Shown: positions 22,415-64,000 of the stretch, piece after piece | How the letters are laid out: each line of letters begins with the position of its first letter | How positions within the stretch are numbered: position 1 is the stretch's first letter | Assembly (NCBI GenBank): GCA_037951105.1 | Contig: JBAMJV010009414.1 | Span: forward strand, 62,001 to 126,000 | Reading direction: 5' to 3' | Length of the DNA stretch: 64,000 bases | Origin: Echinarachnius parma | Taxonomy: Eukaryota; Echinodermata; Echinoidea; Clypeasteroida; Echinarachniidae | The notes under the pieces: generated by a model | Told to the model about the DNA's origin: nothing | Seen by the model: only the letters and a program-made list of their open reading frames with translations | Database searches by the model: none | Position numbers and translations under genes: made by a program

Positions 22415-22854
22415 ACACAAGTTTAAGTTTCCAGACTTATAGTCTTATTATTATAGCTATTTATCGCAACATCTCGAGAACCATTTTGTAAGTTACTATG
22501 GTACTCAAATTTTGATATTAGTTGTAAATATGGGCCATGAGAAATTTTAAATTAGCAATTATTTGTTATATAGAGTTGGGGCTTCGTTGTGTGTTTGACT
22601 TTTATAGGATGGTTTCATATGACCACTATTTACATAATATTATTGACATTATATTATTACATAATTATTACATAATACGTATGTATAATATAAGCAGAGT
22701 TTTGCTCAGGATTTGTTTCACATGATAAATGATATTATTGACTTAATTTGTAGCTATGATAATATAAAGTATATAATTATATTGATTCGTAGTTTTTGTA
22801 CATAAGGGAGATGGGAAATATGGCAATATTAGTCTATCAGGTTATGTAAAGCAG

Positions 22855-24320
22855 CAATTTTTTTTGCTATAATCTTGGAAACAGTTTTTAATTTGGTCTA
22901 AATACATTACTGATGAGAAAAAGTGATGTTTCCATTTTTTATTTTTGGTCCCAGGGTGCATTTTGGCGATTTTAAAGATAATTAGCTAATTTGCATATTT
23001 GTGAAATAAGGTCAGGGGTCATTTTCTATCCAGGAATAGTACAATATTGATAAAAACTAGTATTCTAGGGTATTTTGAGGCAAGGATTCCATTTCCGGTG
23101 CTCGTTTGTAAGTGCTGTATGGGAAACACTCTAAAATCAAAGATGGCTTCCCCTAATTTGCATATTTATGAATATTATTGATTTTCATTGGTTACAGCCC
23201 CTAATAAGCAATAATTCCGGATTATTATTTGTCAGTTATGTTCTAAGTATGTATTTAAGATATCAAAGATGAGTTACCATCATGGCAACCTCTAGCAATG
23301 CATATTATTTGCATAAATATGTATTTTACCTAATTTGCATATTCCCCCAAATCGAGTATATTGGGAACCCGGCAAGTAAAAAAGACAAGTAATACCACTT
23401 TTCCAAGGTTTTAGGGGGCAACGAATCCATTCATGATACTTATTTACCTGTATCACCTCGGCAACCCACATAAATTCAAGATGGCCGCAATTGTCATTTT
23501 AAAGTAAATAATGCTATTTGCTACTTAAACGGCATTTAATTGATAAAAGTATGATTTGCTTACTGTAAGCAAACAACTACATTGTGATTCAAATATTCTA
23601 GTTGCTCATTCCAATAATTAAAAGTCAAAACATTATAATATCAATCTAATATAACCGAAATAATATAGTCGTGTATCATAACATGTGTAATTTAGGGAGC
23701 AGTCATCTTGGATTTGAGATGGATGCCATGGTGATACAGGTAAATAAGTATCAAAAATGGATCTGCTGCCCCCCAAAACCTTGGAAAAGTGGTATTACTT
23801 GTCTTTTTTACTTGCCGGGTTCCCAATATACTCGATTTTGGGGAATATGCAAATTAGGTAAAATACATAATTATGCAATTGCTAGAGGTTGCCACGATGG
23901 CAATTCATCTCTGATATCTTCAATGCATACTTAAAACATAACTGACAAATAATAATCCGGAATGATTGCTTATTAGGGGATGTAGCCACTGAAAATCAAT
24001 AATATTCATAAATATGCAAATTAGGGGCAGCCATCTTGGATTTCAGAGTGTTTCCCATACATCACTTACAAACGAGCACCGGAAATGGAATCCTTGCCCC
24101 AAAATACTCTAGAATACTAGTTTTTATCAATATTGTACTATTCCTAGATAGAAAATGACCCCTGACCTTATTTCACAAATATGCAAATTAGCTAATTATC
24201 TTTAAAATCGCCAAAATGCACCCTGGGACCAAAAATAAAAAATGGAAACATCACTTTTTCTCATCAGTAATGTATTAAGACCAAATTACAAAATGTTTCC
24301 AAGATTATAGCAAAAAATTT
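22855..24320. repeat. Long imperfect palindrome (arms about 640 bp, loop about 180 bp)
   Basis: The left arm (about 22860-23500) and right arm (about 23690-24320) are inverted copies, sharing in order gaaataaggtcaggggtc, tagtattctagggtatttt, ggaatccttgcc (reverse), ccctaatttgcatatttatg and attccggattatt. The arms differ by scattered substitutions. Flanks do not show a clear target duplication. A shortened relative lies at about 31010-31200. No coding sequence is supported; the open stretch at 23671 lies within the arm. Confidence 0.85.
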
Positions 24321-26576
24321 CACAACATTTATTTACACTTCATTAGGGGATATACTATATGATGTTGTTCGCATGCATGGATGTAATAAATGTTGTATGA
24401 TGATCAAGACAGGATGTTTTGTTATTTTCATTCTGACAGTTTCTAATAGTATCTGATAGTATCAGAAATAATGATGTGGAATATTTATATTGCACAATGT
24501 CCAACTAAAATTGTCATAAATCGGTATTCTGAAAATCGTCTTAAGGGCATCATATCTTTCCCTGACCACGCCCATTAGTGCTGAGTTAGCCAATCAAAAT
24601 TGTTGTTACAAAATGTTAATATGCCCCCTCAGCCAATCACAGTGGGTTAAATTGCGTATGCGTCGCATTTTCTTTAAACGCGCGCATCTAACTAGCTTCG
24701 CGGACACATAGGATTTTCAATCAGAGTTCAAGAAATTTATATATTTTGGTCAAAGAGTATTTCTGTAAGAATGGAATTTTCATATGGTTAGATTTTCAAT
24801 GGAATTTTCTCCCCATCACTCTTATTTTCTAACTTTTTCGCACGTACACACACCTATACACACAACAAACATAGGGAGCTCTTTAAAATCTCAAATGAAT
24901 GTCTTTAAATATTTTTAAACAAGATATAACAAAAGGAAAATACTGCCCCATAGCTGTCTCGGCATATTAGTAGAATTTAGGATAATTTCATTATGAGATA
25001 AAAGAAAAGAGAGTTTTCAGAATACACATTTTCCACCTCTGCTTGCGCGAACGCGCTTATCAATAATGCGTGGCAAGGCGCGCCAGCTAATAGAGGTTAA
25101 CAAACTTTCAATCTAATATAACCGAAATAATATAGTCGTGTATCATAACATGTGTAATTTAGGGAGCAGTCATCTTGGATTTGAGATGGATGCCATGGTG
25201 ATACAGGTAAATAAGTATCAAAAATGGATCTGCTGCCCCCCAAAACCTTGGAAAAGTGGTATTACTTGTCTTTTTTACTTGCCGGGTTCCCAATATACTC
25301 GATTTTGGGGAATATGCAAATTAGGTAAAATACATAATTATGCAATTGCTAGAGGTTGCCACGATGGCAATTCATCTCTGATATCTTAAATGCATACTTA
25401 AAACATAACTGACAAATAATAATCCGGAATGATTGCTTATTAGGGGATGTAGCCACTGAAAATCAATAATATTCATAAATATGCAAATTAGGGGCAGCCA
25501 TCTTGGATTTCAGAGTGTTTCCCATACATCACTTACAAACGAGCACCGGAAATGGAATCCTTGCCCCAAAATACTCTAGAATACTAGTTTTTATCAATAT
25601 TGTACTATTCCTAGATAGAAAATGACCCCTGACCTTATTTCACAAATATGCAAATTAGCTAATTATCTTTAAAATCGCCAAAATGCACCCTGGGACCAAA
25701 AATAAAAAATGGAAACATCACTTTTTCTCATCAGTAATGTATTAAGACCAAATTACAAAATGTTTCCAAGATTATAGCAAAAAATTTCACAACATTTATT
25801 TACACTTCATTAGGGGATATACTATATGATGTTGTTCGCATGCATGGATGTAATAAATGTTGTATGATGATCAAGACAGGATGTTTTGTTATTTTCATTC
25901 TGACAGTTTCTAATAGTATCTGATAGTATCAGAAATAATGATGTGGAATATTTATATTGCACAATGTCCAACTAAAATTGTCATAAATCGGTATTCTGAA
26001 AATCGTCTTAAGGGCATCATATCTTTCCCTGACCACGCCCATTAGTGCTGAGTTAGCCAATCAAAATTGTTGTTACAAAATGTTAATATGCCCCCTCAGT
26101 CAATCACAGTGGGTTAAATTGCGTATGCGTCGCATTTTCTTTAAACGCGCGCATCTAACTAGCTTCGCGGACACATAGGATTTTCAATCAGAGTTCAAGA
26201 AATTTATATATTTTGGTCAAAGAGTATTTCTGTAAGAATGGAATTTTCATATGGTTAGATTTTCAATGGAATTTTCTCCCCATCACTCTTATTTTCTAAC
26301 TTTTTCGCACGTACACACACCTATACACACAACAAACATAGGGAGCTCTTTAAAATCTCAAATGAATGTCTTTAAATATTTTTAAACAAGATATAACAAA
26401 AGGAAAATACTGCCCCATAGCTGTCTCGGCATATTAGTAGAATTTAGGATAATTTCATTATGAGATAAAAGAAAAGAGAGTTTTCAGAATACACATTTTC
26501 CACCTCTGCTTGCGCGAACGCGCTTATCAATAATGCGTGGCAAGGCGCGCCAGCTAATAGAGGTTAACAAACTTTC
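23643..26576 (+). repeat. 1467-bp tandem duplication (two near-identical copies)
   Basis: Copy 1 is 23643-25109 and copy 2 is 25110-26576, an exact 1467-bp offset. Only a few differences are visible by eye (for example near 23920/25387 and 24622/26089). Each copy contains one arm of the long palindrome plus about 800 bp of other AT-rich sequence including gatgttgttcgcatgcatgg. The near identity means recent duplication or an assembly duplication of two haplotypes. Confidence 0.93.
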
Positions 26577-26845
26577 AGAGATAATACAAAAGATATAAGA
26601 GTTTTCAGAATACCGGTTTTGTCATAAGCCTAAGATAGTACGATATTAGGGAAAAGACGATTTTCAGAATACACCCCCTGGTTCTCAAAGCGCATGAGAA
26701 AGAGTATTTGAAAGAAAGGCAAAAGAGACAGAAGGAAAAAGCTACTTAAATACAATTTATTTCAAACAAAGCAAATTTCAACCTGTCTTTATTCTAAAAT
26801 GTTCAGTGCCACTATGGATAACTGATTCAAGTTATGGTCCAGTAT
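26577..26845. other. Gene-free repeat flank
   Basis: Echoes the end of the 1467-bp unit (agagataatacaaaagat...agttttcagaatac appears again near 26576-26670). No gene seen. Confidence 0.4.
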
Positions 26846-27535
26846 GTCCGGTATGTGGACACTTTTCCAGCCACAATTAACGAAACCGTTTTTCATGGCA
26901 GAAATTTTCTGTCATGAATGATGGTGTTACCAAAATTCCATTTGCACGCAGAAATTGCAAGTTTGGGTGAGTTTTTAGGGTAGTAGGAGAAGTAGTAGTA
27001 TGCCAGAGAACAAGGACAATGAAAATTGCCCGATTTCTACCCAAATGAGTAGATAGTTGAGTAAGAAGTCGCTCAGCTTTCCTGACTTAGCAGCTGACAA
27101 TGGACTTGATGCATGGGGAAAGAAAGGGAACATTAGAGCTTGCCTGACCATGCAGCATTCACTGTAGCACCACATTCTTTTGTGTGAATTCACCCAATCA
27201 TTACGTCTATTGTCAGCTGCTAGATCAGGAAAGCTACTCATTTGGGCTGAAATCAAGCATGTTTTCATTGTACTTGTTCTTTGGCATAAATCATTTATTT
27301 TTTAATCATGACGTGTCATATAAAAGATAAAAATATGAAATTTTATGTGGTATTTGTCCTTTTTCAAAATAAGAAGTTTAAAACGGACCCTAAAATCTCA
27401 CCCAAACTTGCAATTTCTGCGTGTAAATGGAATTTTGGTAACACCAATGTCCATTGTTTTAATTCAGTCATGCGTTTTATGACAGAAAATTTCTGTCATG
27501 AAATCCGGTTTCGTTTTTTTCTGGGACAACTTTAT
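26846..27535. repeat. Foldback element with inverted arms
   Basis: The arms are inverted copies: catggcagaaattttctgtc...caaacttgcaatttctgcg on one side (26900-26970) and the complement at 27385-27510. An inner pair surrounds tttcctgacttagcagctga (27078) and tcagctgctagatcaggaaa (27212). About 690 bp, no coding function. Confidence 0.65.
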
Positions 27536-27880
27536 AAAATTAAATGGGTATAGCCAGTTCATTAGGTAATTCTATCGCTAGACGAATGCCGCTCCTGGAG
27601 GGCTGAGGAGCGGTAGTGATTTTTGAGCACTCATGTCTGCCAACTGAGATATGAGCAGAGCAGTGTCCATTGTTTTTATTCAGTCATGCGTTTTATGACA
27701 GAAAATTTCTGTCATGAAATCCGGTTTCGTTTTTTTCTGGGACAACTTTATAAAATTAAATGGGTATAGCCAGTTCATTAGGTAATTCTATCGCTAGACG
27801 AATGCCGCTCCTGGAGGGCTGAGGAGCGGTAGTGATTTTTGAGCACTCATGTCTGCCAACTGAGATATGAGCAGAGCAGA
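27449..27880 (+). repeat. 215-bp tandem duplication
   Basis: gtccattgttttaattcagt at 27449 recurs at 27664 and the match runs through atgagcagagca. The two copies are almost identical. The unit spans the right arm end of the preceding foldback plus adjacent single-copy sequence, so it arose after that insertion. Confidence 0.88.
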
Positions 27881-28546
27881 GAGGGCAGGAACCAGGGCAG
27901 TTAATCTCTCTGGGCCTTGAGGGAAGTAAACACAGCATGGGATTGTTGACAGTAGTAATAAACTGATAATGTGGTGATACGGAAACAAAAATGATAAAAT
28001 TGATCACCACGATGGTGGAAGACAAGCTAATGGGACAATCACGTCATGTCAGAGAATGGTTACCAGAGGTAATGTGATCTATTGTGTGTATGTACACATA
28101 CTTTATTCAATAAAAATACAAGCAGTCATAATCAATAGTTATAAAATGAGTAACCATTTTAATAATATGTATCAATATGTACACATGTCCATACATTTCA
28201 ATCATTATCAATATACATAACATTTTCATTAAATCTACAAAGTATGTAGGTACATGTATTATTGTGTATATATAAACTTACATTTAAAAGCCCTCTCAAA
28301 ATTATTTTCAGTATTATATATTTAAATCGCCCATTATGAGACCATGCAAACACACACAAACAGAGGACGGATATCTTTTGAATAATCACTGCACATAATT
28401 AATTTCAAGGAAGATACGAATGTACATACACATTCTCATTTCTATTTTCATACTTAAAAAGCTGGAACTCACTAAGGAGGTTGACGTAAACTATTGTTTA
28501 AACCATATAGAGTCTATACATGTACATCTGTTTTTTAAAGTGATGG

Positions 28547-28960
28547 TTCTCATGTGCTATAAAGTTGAACATACTATATCTCCACTTTACTTAATTGAAC
28601 TCATCCACCGTCACACCTCTGCACGCACTCTCAGGTCATCATCCCAACAACTTTTAACTGTCCCTCTTACTAATACTCAGACCTACGGCAATCGACCCTT
28701 CGCAAAATCAGCCCCCACACTTTGGAATACCCTACCATTAGAAATTAGAAAAATACCCTCAATCAACTCATTCAAACAATCTCTGAAGACGTTTCTTTTT
28801 GTATGATTTATTTTTGTATATACAGTATGTTTCCTTTATTATGTTTAGATATTAATTAGATCTTATGCTTGTACTGTATACTCATGTGAAGCGCTTAGAG
28901 AATTCATTATGTATTATTAAGCGCTATATAAATCAAATGTATTATTATTATTATTAAAGA
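28547..28960 (+). mobile_element. 5'-truncated LINE (ORF2 C-terminus plus 3' tail)
   Basis: The open segment encodes SSSQQLLTVPLTNTQTYGNR, then PTLWNTLPLEIRKIPSINSF and LKTFLFV. This is the typical C-terminal end of L2/Rex1/RTE-like ORF2 proteins. The 3' UTR follows with gaagcgcttagaga, taagcgctatataaatcaaa and (ATT)n ending near 28957. Everything upstream of the ORF2 C-terminus is missing. Confidence 0.8.
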
Positions 28961-29215
28961 ATGTATATGTTTTTACTTGTTAACAATGTTGAAGCTACAC
29001 ATTTGCTAAAGACACCAAATGTAGTTCTATGATCTCAGATGGTGAACTTTTTTTGGATGCTGCTTGTTAGCGAGCACCAAATTCTGTATCAATGGGAATT
29101 GGCAAAAATGATTTCCGATTTTTACTGGTCTACAAGAAGCACTTCAAATATTTTACATGTAGACCATAGTTTACATCACAGTTCACATAAACCCCCTTTG
29201 TGAATTCCAGCCAAA
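28961..29215. repeat. Decayed copy of the 40172-40490 MITE
   Basis: Shares cttgttaacaatgttga, cacatttgctaaa..caccaaa, atgtagaccatagttta and cctttgtgaattc with the MITE at 40172-40490 in inverted order. Its ends are eroded. Confidence 0.5.
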
Positions 29216-30574
29216 TACAAATCATTCTTGAAAGTATATTCACACAAGCTGACCAATAACACAGATCACAAGGGACGGTAAATTTGGTCATTCTACAGTG
29301 CTTTCTTAATAAATATGTACATCTATGTTGCATATATCTGCTATAAATACTTACGCAAATTGTTGGGTTACAGCTCAAGGTAGCACCACAACCCCTTTTG
29401 ATTCATAATAAAATAAACATTATTATATTTAATATAAGTATTAGTTGGGGAACAGAGCAAAAGCACTGAAGAGGCTACCCTGGGTAAACTAAACATAATA
29501 ATAATTATTATTCTCTTTAATATGCATATACATTTTGTAATTTAAAGTTAAAACAATAATATAGTACACTTGCATCTATTCATATTTCAAGACATTTATT
29601 AAAAACAAATTTAAATCTGATATTGATTTTCAACTCCCAGACAACTTTATTCCTCTTCCCAAAAATTTCTTGGATCACTTCACATGCCATTATTTAATTG
29701 TTTGCGAAGTAAATTAATCTACAGTTCCACTTGCTCTTTCAAATAAGTATTGAACCAGCATGATGCATATGAAAAACACATATACCATTTCCCTGACGAT
29801 TTTGCACTATCACACTTCATTCAATCTCCATTTACATGCTGTTTGAAATCTCTTGGTTTCAGTATTTATGTCATCTTTATATTCTGAGAGTCAGTTTCTA
29901 ACCAACTAGCAATCTTCTGAGAATGTCCAGCGACATTTGTAACAAAATGCAGAATGTTCTTGTTTCAAATGATGATTCCTCGCCATTTGAATATAAATAA
30001 CTTCGTAGAAAATAGAGGGCCTAGAAAAGGGAGCTTTGATTCTGTTGTCATACTTTCATACATTCAAGAAATTCTTCCAGGAATATCAACATAATTTGTT
30101 AACATAAGTCATTACATCTCTTCAGTATTTCAGTCTCAACATGAATACTATAAATGGCAGTCTCTTTCAGGATGTCTACATTATATGAACAACCATACAG
30201 CTGATCGAACTATATCAAAATAATTTCTGATCCAAGTCAGAAACTTATCAGCATTATTGATTCTGCTTCTAGAAGTCTTTATCATCGTCAAAAAGGGAAC
30301 CATACATCCATTTGTAGAATATTCTTATGAATTTGACTTGAAATTAATTATCAGTAATTTTGTTTTTGGAAGTCCAGAGTGTTAAACAAAAGCTTTAAAA
30401 TATCTGCAGGATATCCAAGCTGATTTTCTCAAAGTTTTATCCAAAAAAAAGATGAACTGTTAATCTCCCAGATATTTAATATGCATATCAAGCAAAAGCT
30501 GAATTCATTCTTCTGTCTGAGTAAAATTTGTTTGCCCTATCAAGCTGATTCCATTCTCTCCGACTTTTGTCTAG
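29216..30574. other. Gene-free interval before the EFCAB5 stop
   Basis: AT-rich sequence with no recognisable gene or terminal repeats. I see nothing here that I can support beyond its being intergenic. Confidence 0.5.
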
Positions 30575-30580
30575 GTAAAC

Positions 30581-30586
30581 TTTATT
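30581..30586 (-). promoter_or_regulatory. Poly(A) signal of EFCAB5
   Basis: On the minus strand AATAAA begins 9 nt after the TAG stop (30596-30598). If used, the 3' UTR would be only about 25-35 nt. It is the nearest signal and lies just past the last codon. Confidence 0.45.
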
Positions 30587-30595
30587 TGTTCTGCC

Positions 30596-61485
<30,890 letters not shown>

Positions 61486-61627
61486 TTTGCTACTTTAGTG
61501 TTCCTTCAAACTCCTGCAACAAATTAATACAACAAATAAAGAACAAATCATCAGTATTTTATTGAACATTTCATAATGGGAAGTGCAAAACATATACGTA
61601 CAGTATTTTTACAAAAATAATCAACTA

Positions 61628-61857
61628 CAGTGTAGCCAAAAATGTTTGGACACCTTGAAAAAATCACTTTAATTTAAATGATGCTAGAACAAATTTTGAA
61701 GAAAATGTTTGGTAAAAAGCTGCCTAAAATTCATTGCATGTGTTTATTAGATGCTGCATCGTTGAAATCAAGATAAAATATTAGACCATTTTTTTTAAAT
61801 TATCAAATAGTTAGTTTCCTTTTTTTCAGGGTGTCCAAATAATTTTTGGCTACACTG
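61628..61857. mobile_element. Tc1/mariner-type MITE
   Basis: The ends CAGTGTAGCCAAAAATG and its near-complement CTTTTTGGCTACACTG-type end at 61857 each abut a TA (61626-61627, 61858-61859). The inner phrase tttggacacc / ggtgtccaaa is typical of Tc1-like termini. 230 bp, no transposase. Confidence 0.88.
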
Positions 61858-61859
61858 TA

Positions 61860-62403
61860 GTTCCCCTTTTCTCCCTCGAGTGGGAACATCTTAGAATATA
61901 TCCACTCACTTTCTCATTTGACTGAAAATGGAACAAATAGCTTTACCTTGATCAAATTTCAAATCTTTTCCCCAAGTCATAATTTTTTGTTCTGACTGAA
62001 GCAAGCAAGAAAATTATAGAGATAATTGATTCATTTCTTCAAAAGTTTAGGCTCTAGCCACTCTACCCAAGAAACTGACTTCAAAAGGTGGGTTCTGGGG
62101 ACAGTTTCAGTCGATGTTTTGTGTAATTAAGAATATTTCATTGAAATGTATGGCCCTTTTTAGGCCTCCTTGTTGATTTTACTACAAGGGACTAAATTAA
62201 TTCCACGCAACAACATCAAGAGAGGGCCGTCGCATAAAACCTTCACATTGCTCAAATTTGCATGTTAATGAATGACTAATTGCCATTTTTGGAGAACCTG
62301 ATCATGTACCAAGTAATTCAATCACTAGTGCGCATTAATATTGTGACGTCATCATTCTGAATGCGCGCAATCCTCGTCTGAGACTGCGAGTGTGATTAGC
62401 TGC
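61860..62403. other. EFCAB5 5' flank, no gene recognised
   Basis: No open reading frame or terminal repeats that I can support. Confidence 0.4.
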
Positions 62404-62431
62404 CGGGGGGGGGGGGGGGGGGGGGGGGGGC
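62404..62431 (+). repeat. Poly(G) tract
   Basis: An uninterrupted run of about 27 G. The longest of several homopolymer G/C tracts in the window. Confidence 0.9.
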
Positions 62432-62865
62432 GTGGTCTGGGCGGTAAAATGTAATTTACCCCAAATCTGATCATCGCATCAGAATCTGCACTATTTTCTT
62501 CACATGCAAGTAAAGTTTTAGGAAATTCTGATGATTTTTTACTCTGAAACTTTCAAAAATATTATAATAAGGGTGCCAATGTTTAGGACACCAATTACTA
62601 CAATTAGCTGTAATAGCTCTAGTTCAGACAATGGGGTATACTTATAGTACACGGGTTCTGTCTTCAAGGTATAGGCCAAAATATAACATAAAAATCATTC
62701 TATCTCAAAAAGTACTCGACCAATTTCCAAAATTTAAAAAGCATATTGCTTGTTTCATCAAGCTCTTTAATAAAATAGCAACATTAAAGCAAAATTACAT
62801 CAAAATAATTTTGGCCTGAAAACCCTACTTATATAGCCACTAAATCTGACCTATAGCCACCAAAT

Positions 62866-62902
62866 TTAGGGTTAGGGTTAGGGTTAGGGTTAAGTTAGGG
62901 TT
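62866..62902 (+). repeat. Interstitial telomeric-type (TTAGGG)n
   Basis: Four consecutive ttaggg units, one degenerate unit (ttaag) and a further ttaggg. TTAGGG is the usual deuterostome telomere unit. Confidence 0.85.
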
Positions 62903-62995
62903 GAAGCTAGCAATCAAAAATTAAATTATATATCCCATAATCCCCCTAAACTAAGACAAAAGTCCTTCCTGTCTACTCACAAACTAGTAAGGGCA

Positions 62996-63075
62996 GCAAG
63001 TTAGCTCAGTCGGTAGCGCGTCAGACTTAGACGCGAGAGATCCCCGCCCCCGGTTCGATCCCTACCATCGGACAA
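62996..63075 (+). pseudogene. tRNA-like sequence (tRNA pseudogene or SINE head)
   Basis: An A box TAGCTCAGTCGG and B box GGTTCGATCCC at normal spacing are followed by a T run (about 63080-63086), a Pol III terminator. The acceptor and T stems do not pair well and the anticodon stem is imperfect, so a working tRNA is unlikely. Confidence 0.55.
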
Positions 63076-63819
63076 TACTTTTTTTTGTACGAGACAGTCA
63101 CACCTCATGCACGCTAATCGGAATCACGTAAAAGTAGCCAAATCACATATAGGGTTACGGCACATCTACTAGTAAATTGGTCCAGTACTACACATCGGCC
63201 CTGTTTTTAATATCGGCACACCGCGTAATATTTGTTTTTGCGCGTGTTGTGAAAAATCGTGCATGTGATGATGCGCGCTACCCTTAAAAACTAAACTGGT
63301 CGAAATTTTGAGGAGAAATAATGCGTAGATCGTCCGCTACGAGTAAATTTGTGAAATGATGCCAATAAAATTAACATCGCACAAGAAATTTGGAGTTGCG
63401 TGCTTTGTCAACGAGAGTTGAGGGGGTGCCGGTATTAAAAACACTTCGAACTTGTGAAGCAAAAAAAACATGCGCGCGTTCAAAGGCGCTATCTCAAAAT
63501 ATAATTAATACATCGCAAATCTGATCATCGCATCGGAATCTGCAATATTTTCTCAATGTGTGAGTACAATTTCAAGAAATTTGTACAATTTTTAAGTCTT
63601 AAACTGTCGGAAATGTTTTAGTGTGTCGATGTGGGGGTCACTCAATCATACTGGGGTTACGGTCACGTAAAAATAGCCACGGCCTTTTTAATTTTACCAA
63701 CGTTCTCCTGAAAATACAATTAGCATTACCAAAATCCAAATAACAGTCACAATAATTCACATGATCAATTCAAGATTCAAAACAAACCTTCTCTCTCCAG
63801 AATTTAACATGCAATCACC

Positions 63820-63951
63820 TAGATCGACAAATCTATCGCTTTCATGGCCTTTTTGACATTATTATTGTTATTTTCACTGTCGGAATGCCGACAGTGAAAA
63901 TAACAATAATAATGTCAAAAAGGCCATGAAAGCGATAGATTTGTCGATCTA
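63820..63951. mobile_element. Perfect hairpin element (64-bp arms) with 9-bp target duplication
   Basis: The arms 63820-63883 and 63888-63951 are perfect inverse copies around a 4-nt centre (aatg). The element begins tagatcgacaaatctatcgc. It is flanked by GCAATCACC at 63811-63819 and 63952-63960. A 9-bp duplication suggests a MuDR/MULE-type MITE. The RNA would fold into a pre-miRNA-sized hairpin. Confidence 0.88.
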
Positions 63952-64000
63952 GCAATCACCATGATTTAAAATTAAAAACATTAATTCTTTAAATTACTTT

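Larger units (their letters stand above)
62464..63625 (+). repeat. Pair of dispersed direct repeats about 1.05 kb apart
   Basis: 62464-62580 and 63517-63625 share aatctgatcatcgcatc, gaatctgca, tattttctt and (at lower similarity) gaaatt..tga/tacaattttt, actctgaaac/cttaaactg. Boundaries are diffuse. Confidence 0.55.

Noticed and set aside
23671-25389. Two identical 83-87-aa plus-strand frames 1467 bp apart
   Set aside because: They repeat only because the DNA is tandemly duplicated; the sequence lies in a palindrome arm and shows no coding signature.
62996-63075. Functional tRNA gene
   Set aside because: A and B boxes and a T run are present, but acceptor, anticodon and T stems do not pair properly; listed as a tRNA-like pseudogene instead.

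Overview
This is a nuclear genomic window from a metazoan. It has intron-rich genes, several generations of nested transposons, tRNA-derived SINEs and LINE 3' tails ending in ATT repeats. The gene content (a full EFCAB5 orthologue and an AidB-type acyl-CoA dehydrogenase) and the repeat style suggest an invertebrate deuterostome. A lancelet (Branchiostoma) is my best guess, because many exons carry small tandem copies of their own splice-acceptor region, as I recall being described as 'mirage' minisatellites in amphioxus. The species is inference, not proof.

Two host genes face each other tail to tail. (1) On the + strand, an AidB/ACDH-11-like acyl-CoA dehydrogenase covers 2667-21258. Twelve exons encode the last 548 residues, all junctions are in phase, and the first exon(s) lie outside the window. 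(2) On the - strand, EFCAB5 runs from its ATG at 61485 to its stop at 30596. Twenty-two coding exons give 4797 nt (1598 aa) with every intron phase matching. Its domain order is Dpy-30-like motif, degenerate EF-hand, long acidic low-complexity segment, canonical EF-hand, GAF-like region, and a segment like the dynein heavy-chain stalk base. The 9.3 kb between the two stops holds only repeats.

Layout: 1-2303 is the edge of an LTR retrotransposon fossil (- strand gag start plus one LTR). 2667-21258 is the dehydrogenase, with a hAT-type element at 4328-5624 and, in its largest intron, a nested complex at about 11384-19479. In that complex a Helitron/Helentron-like element carrying a 156-bp minisatellite was invaded by two hAT-type elements, and one of those by a near-intact LINE with ORF1 and ORF2. 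22198-28960 holds a long palindrome, a 1467-bp tandem duplication, further inverted repeats and a LINE 3' fragment. 30596-61485 is EFCAB5. Its introns contain a second nest (LINE fragment split by a 5.1-kb element with TTA duplications, itself split by a hAT-like element that contains a SINE and a palindromic minisatellite) and many MITEs. 61514-64000 is the EFCAB5 5' flank, with a Tc1/mariner MITE, a short TTAGGG array, a tRNA-like sequence and a perfect 64-bp-arm hairpin with a 9-bp target duplication.

The most unusual signal is the repeated partial duplication of exon 5' ends with their acceptors. It affects at least eight EFCAB5 exons and four dehydrogenase exons. Also notable is the LINE, whose ORF1 and ORF2 lie in one reading frame separated by a single TAG.
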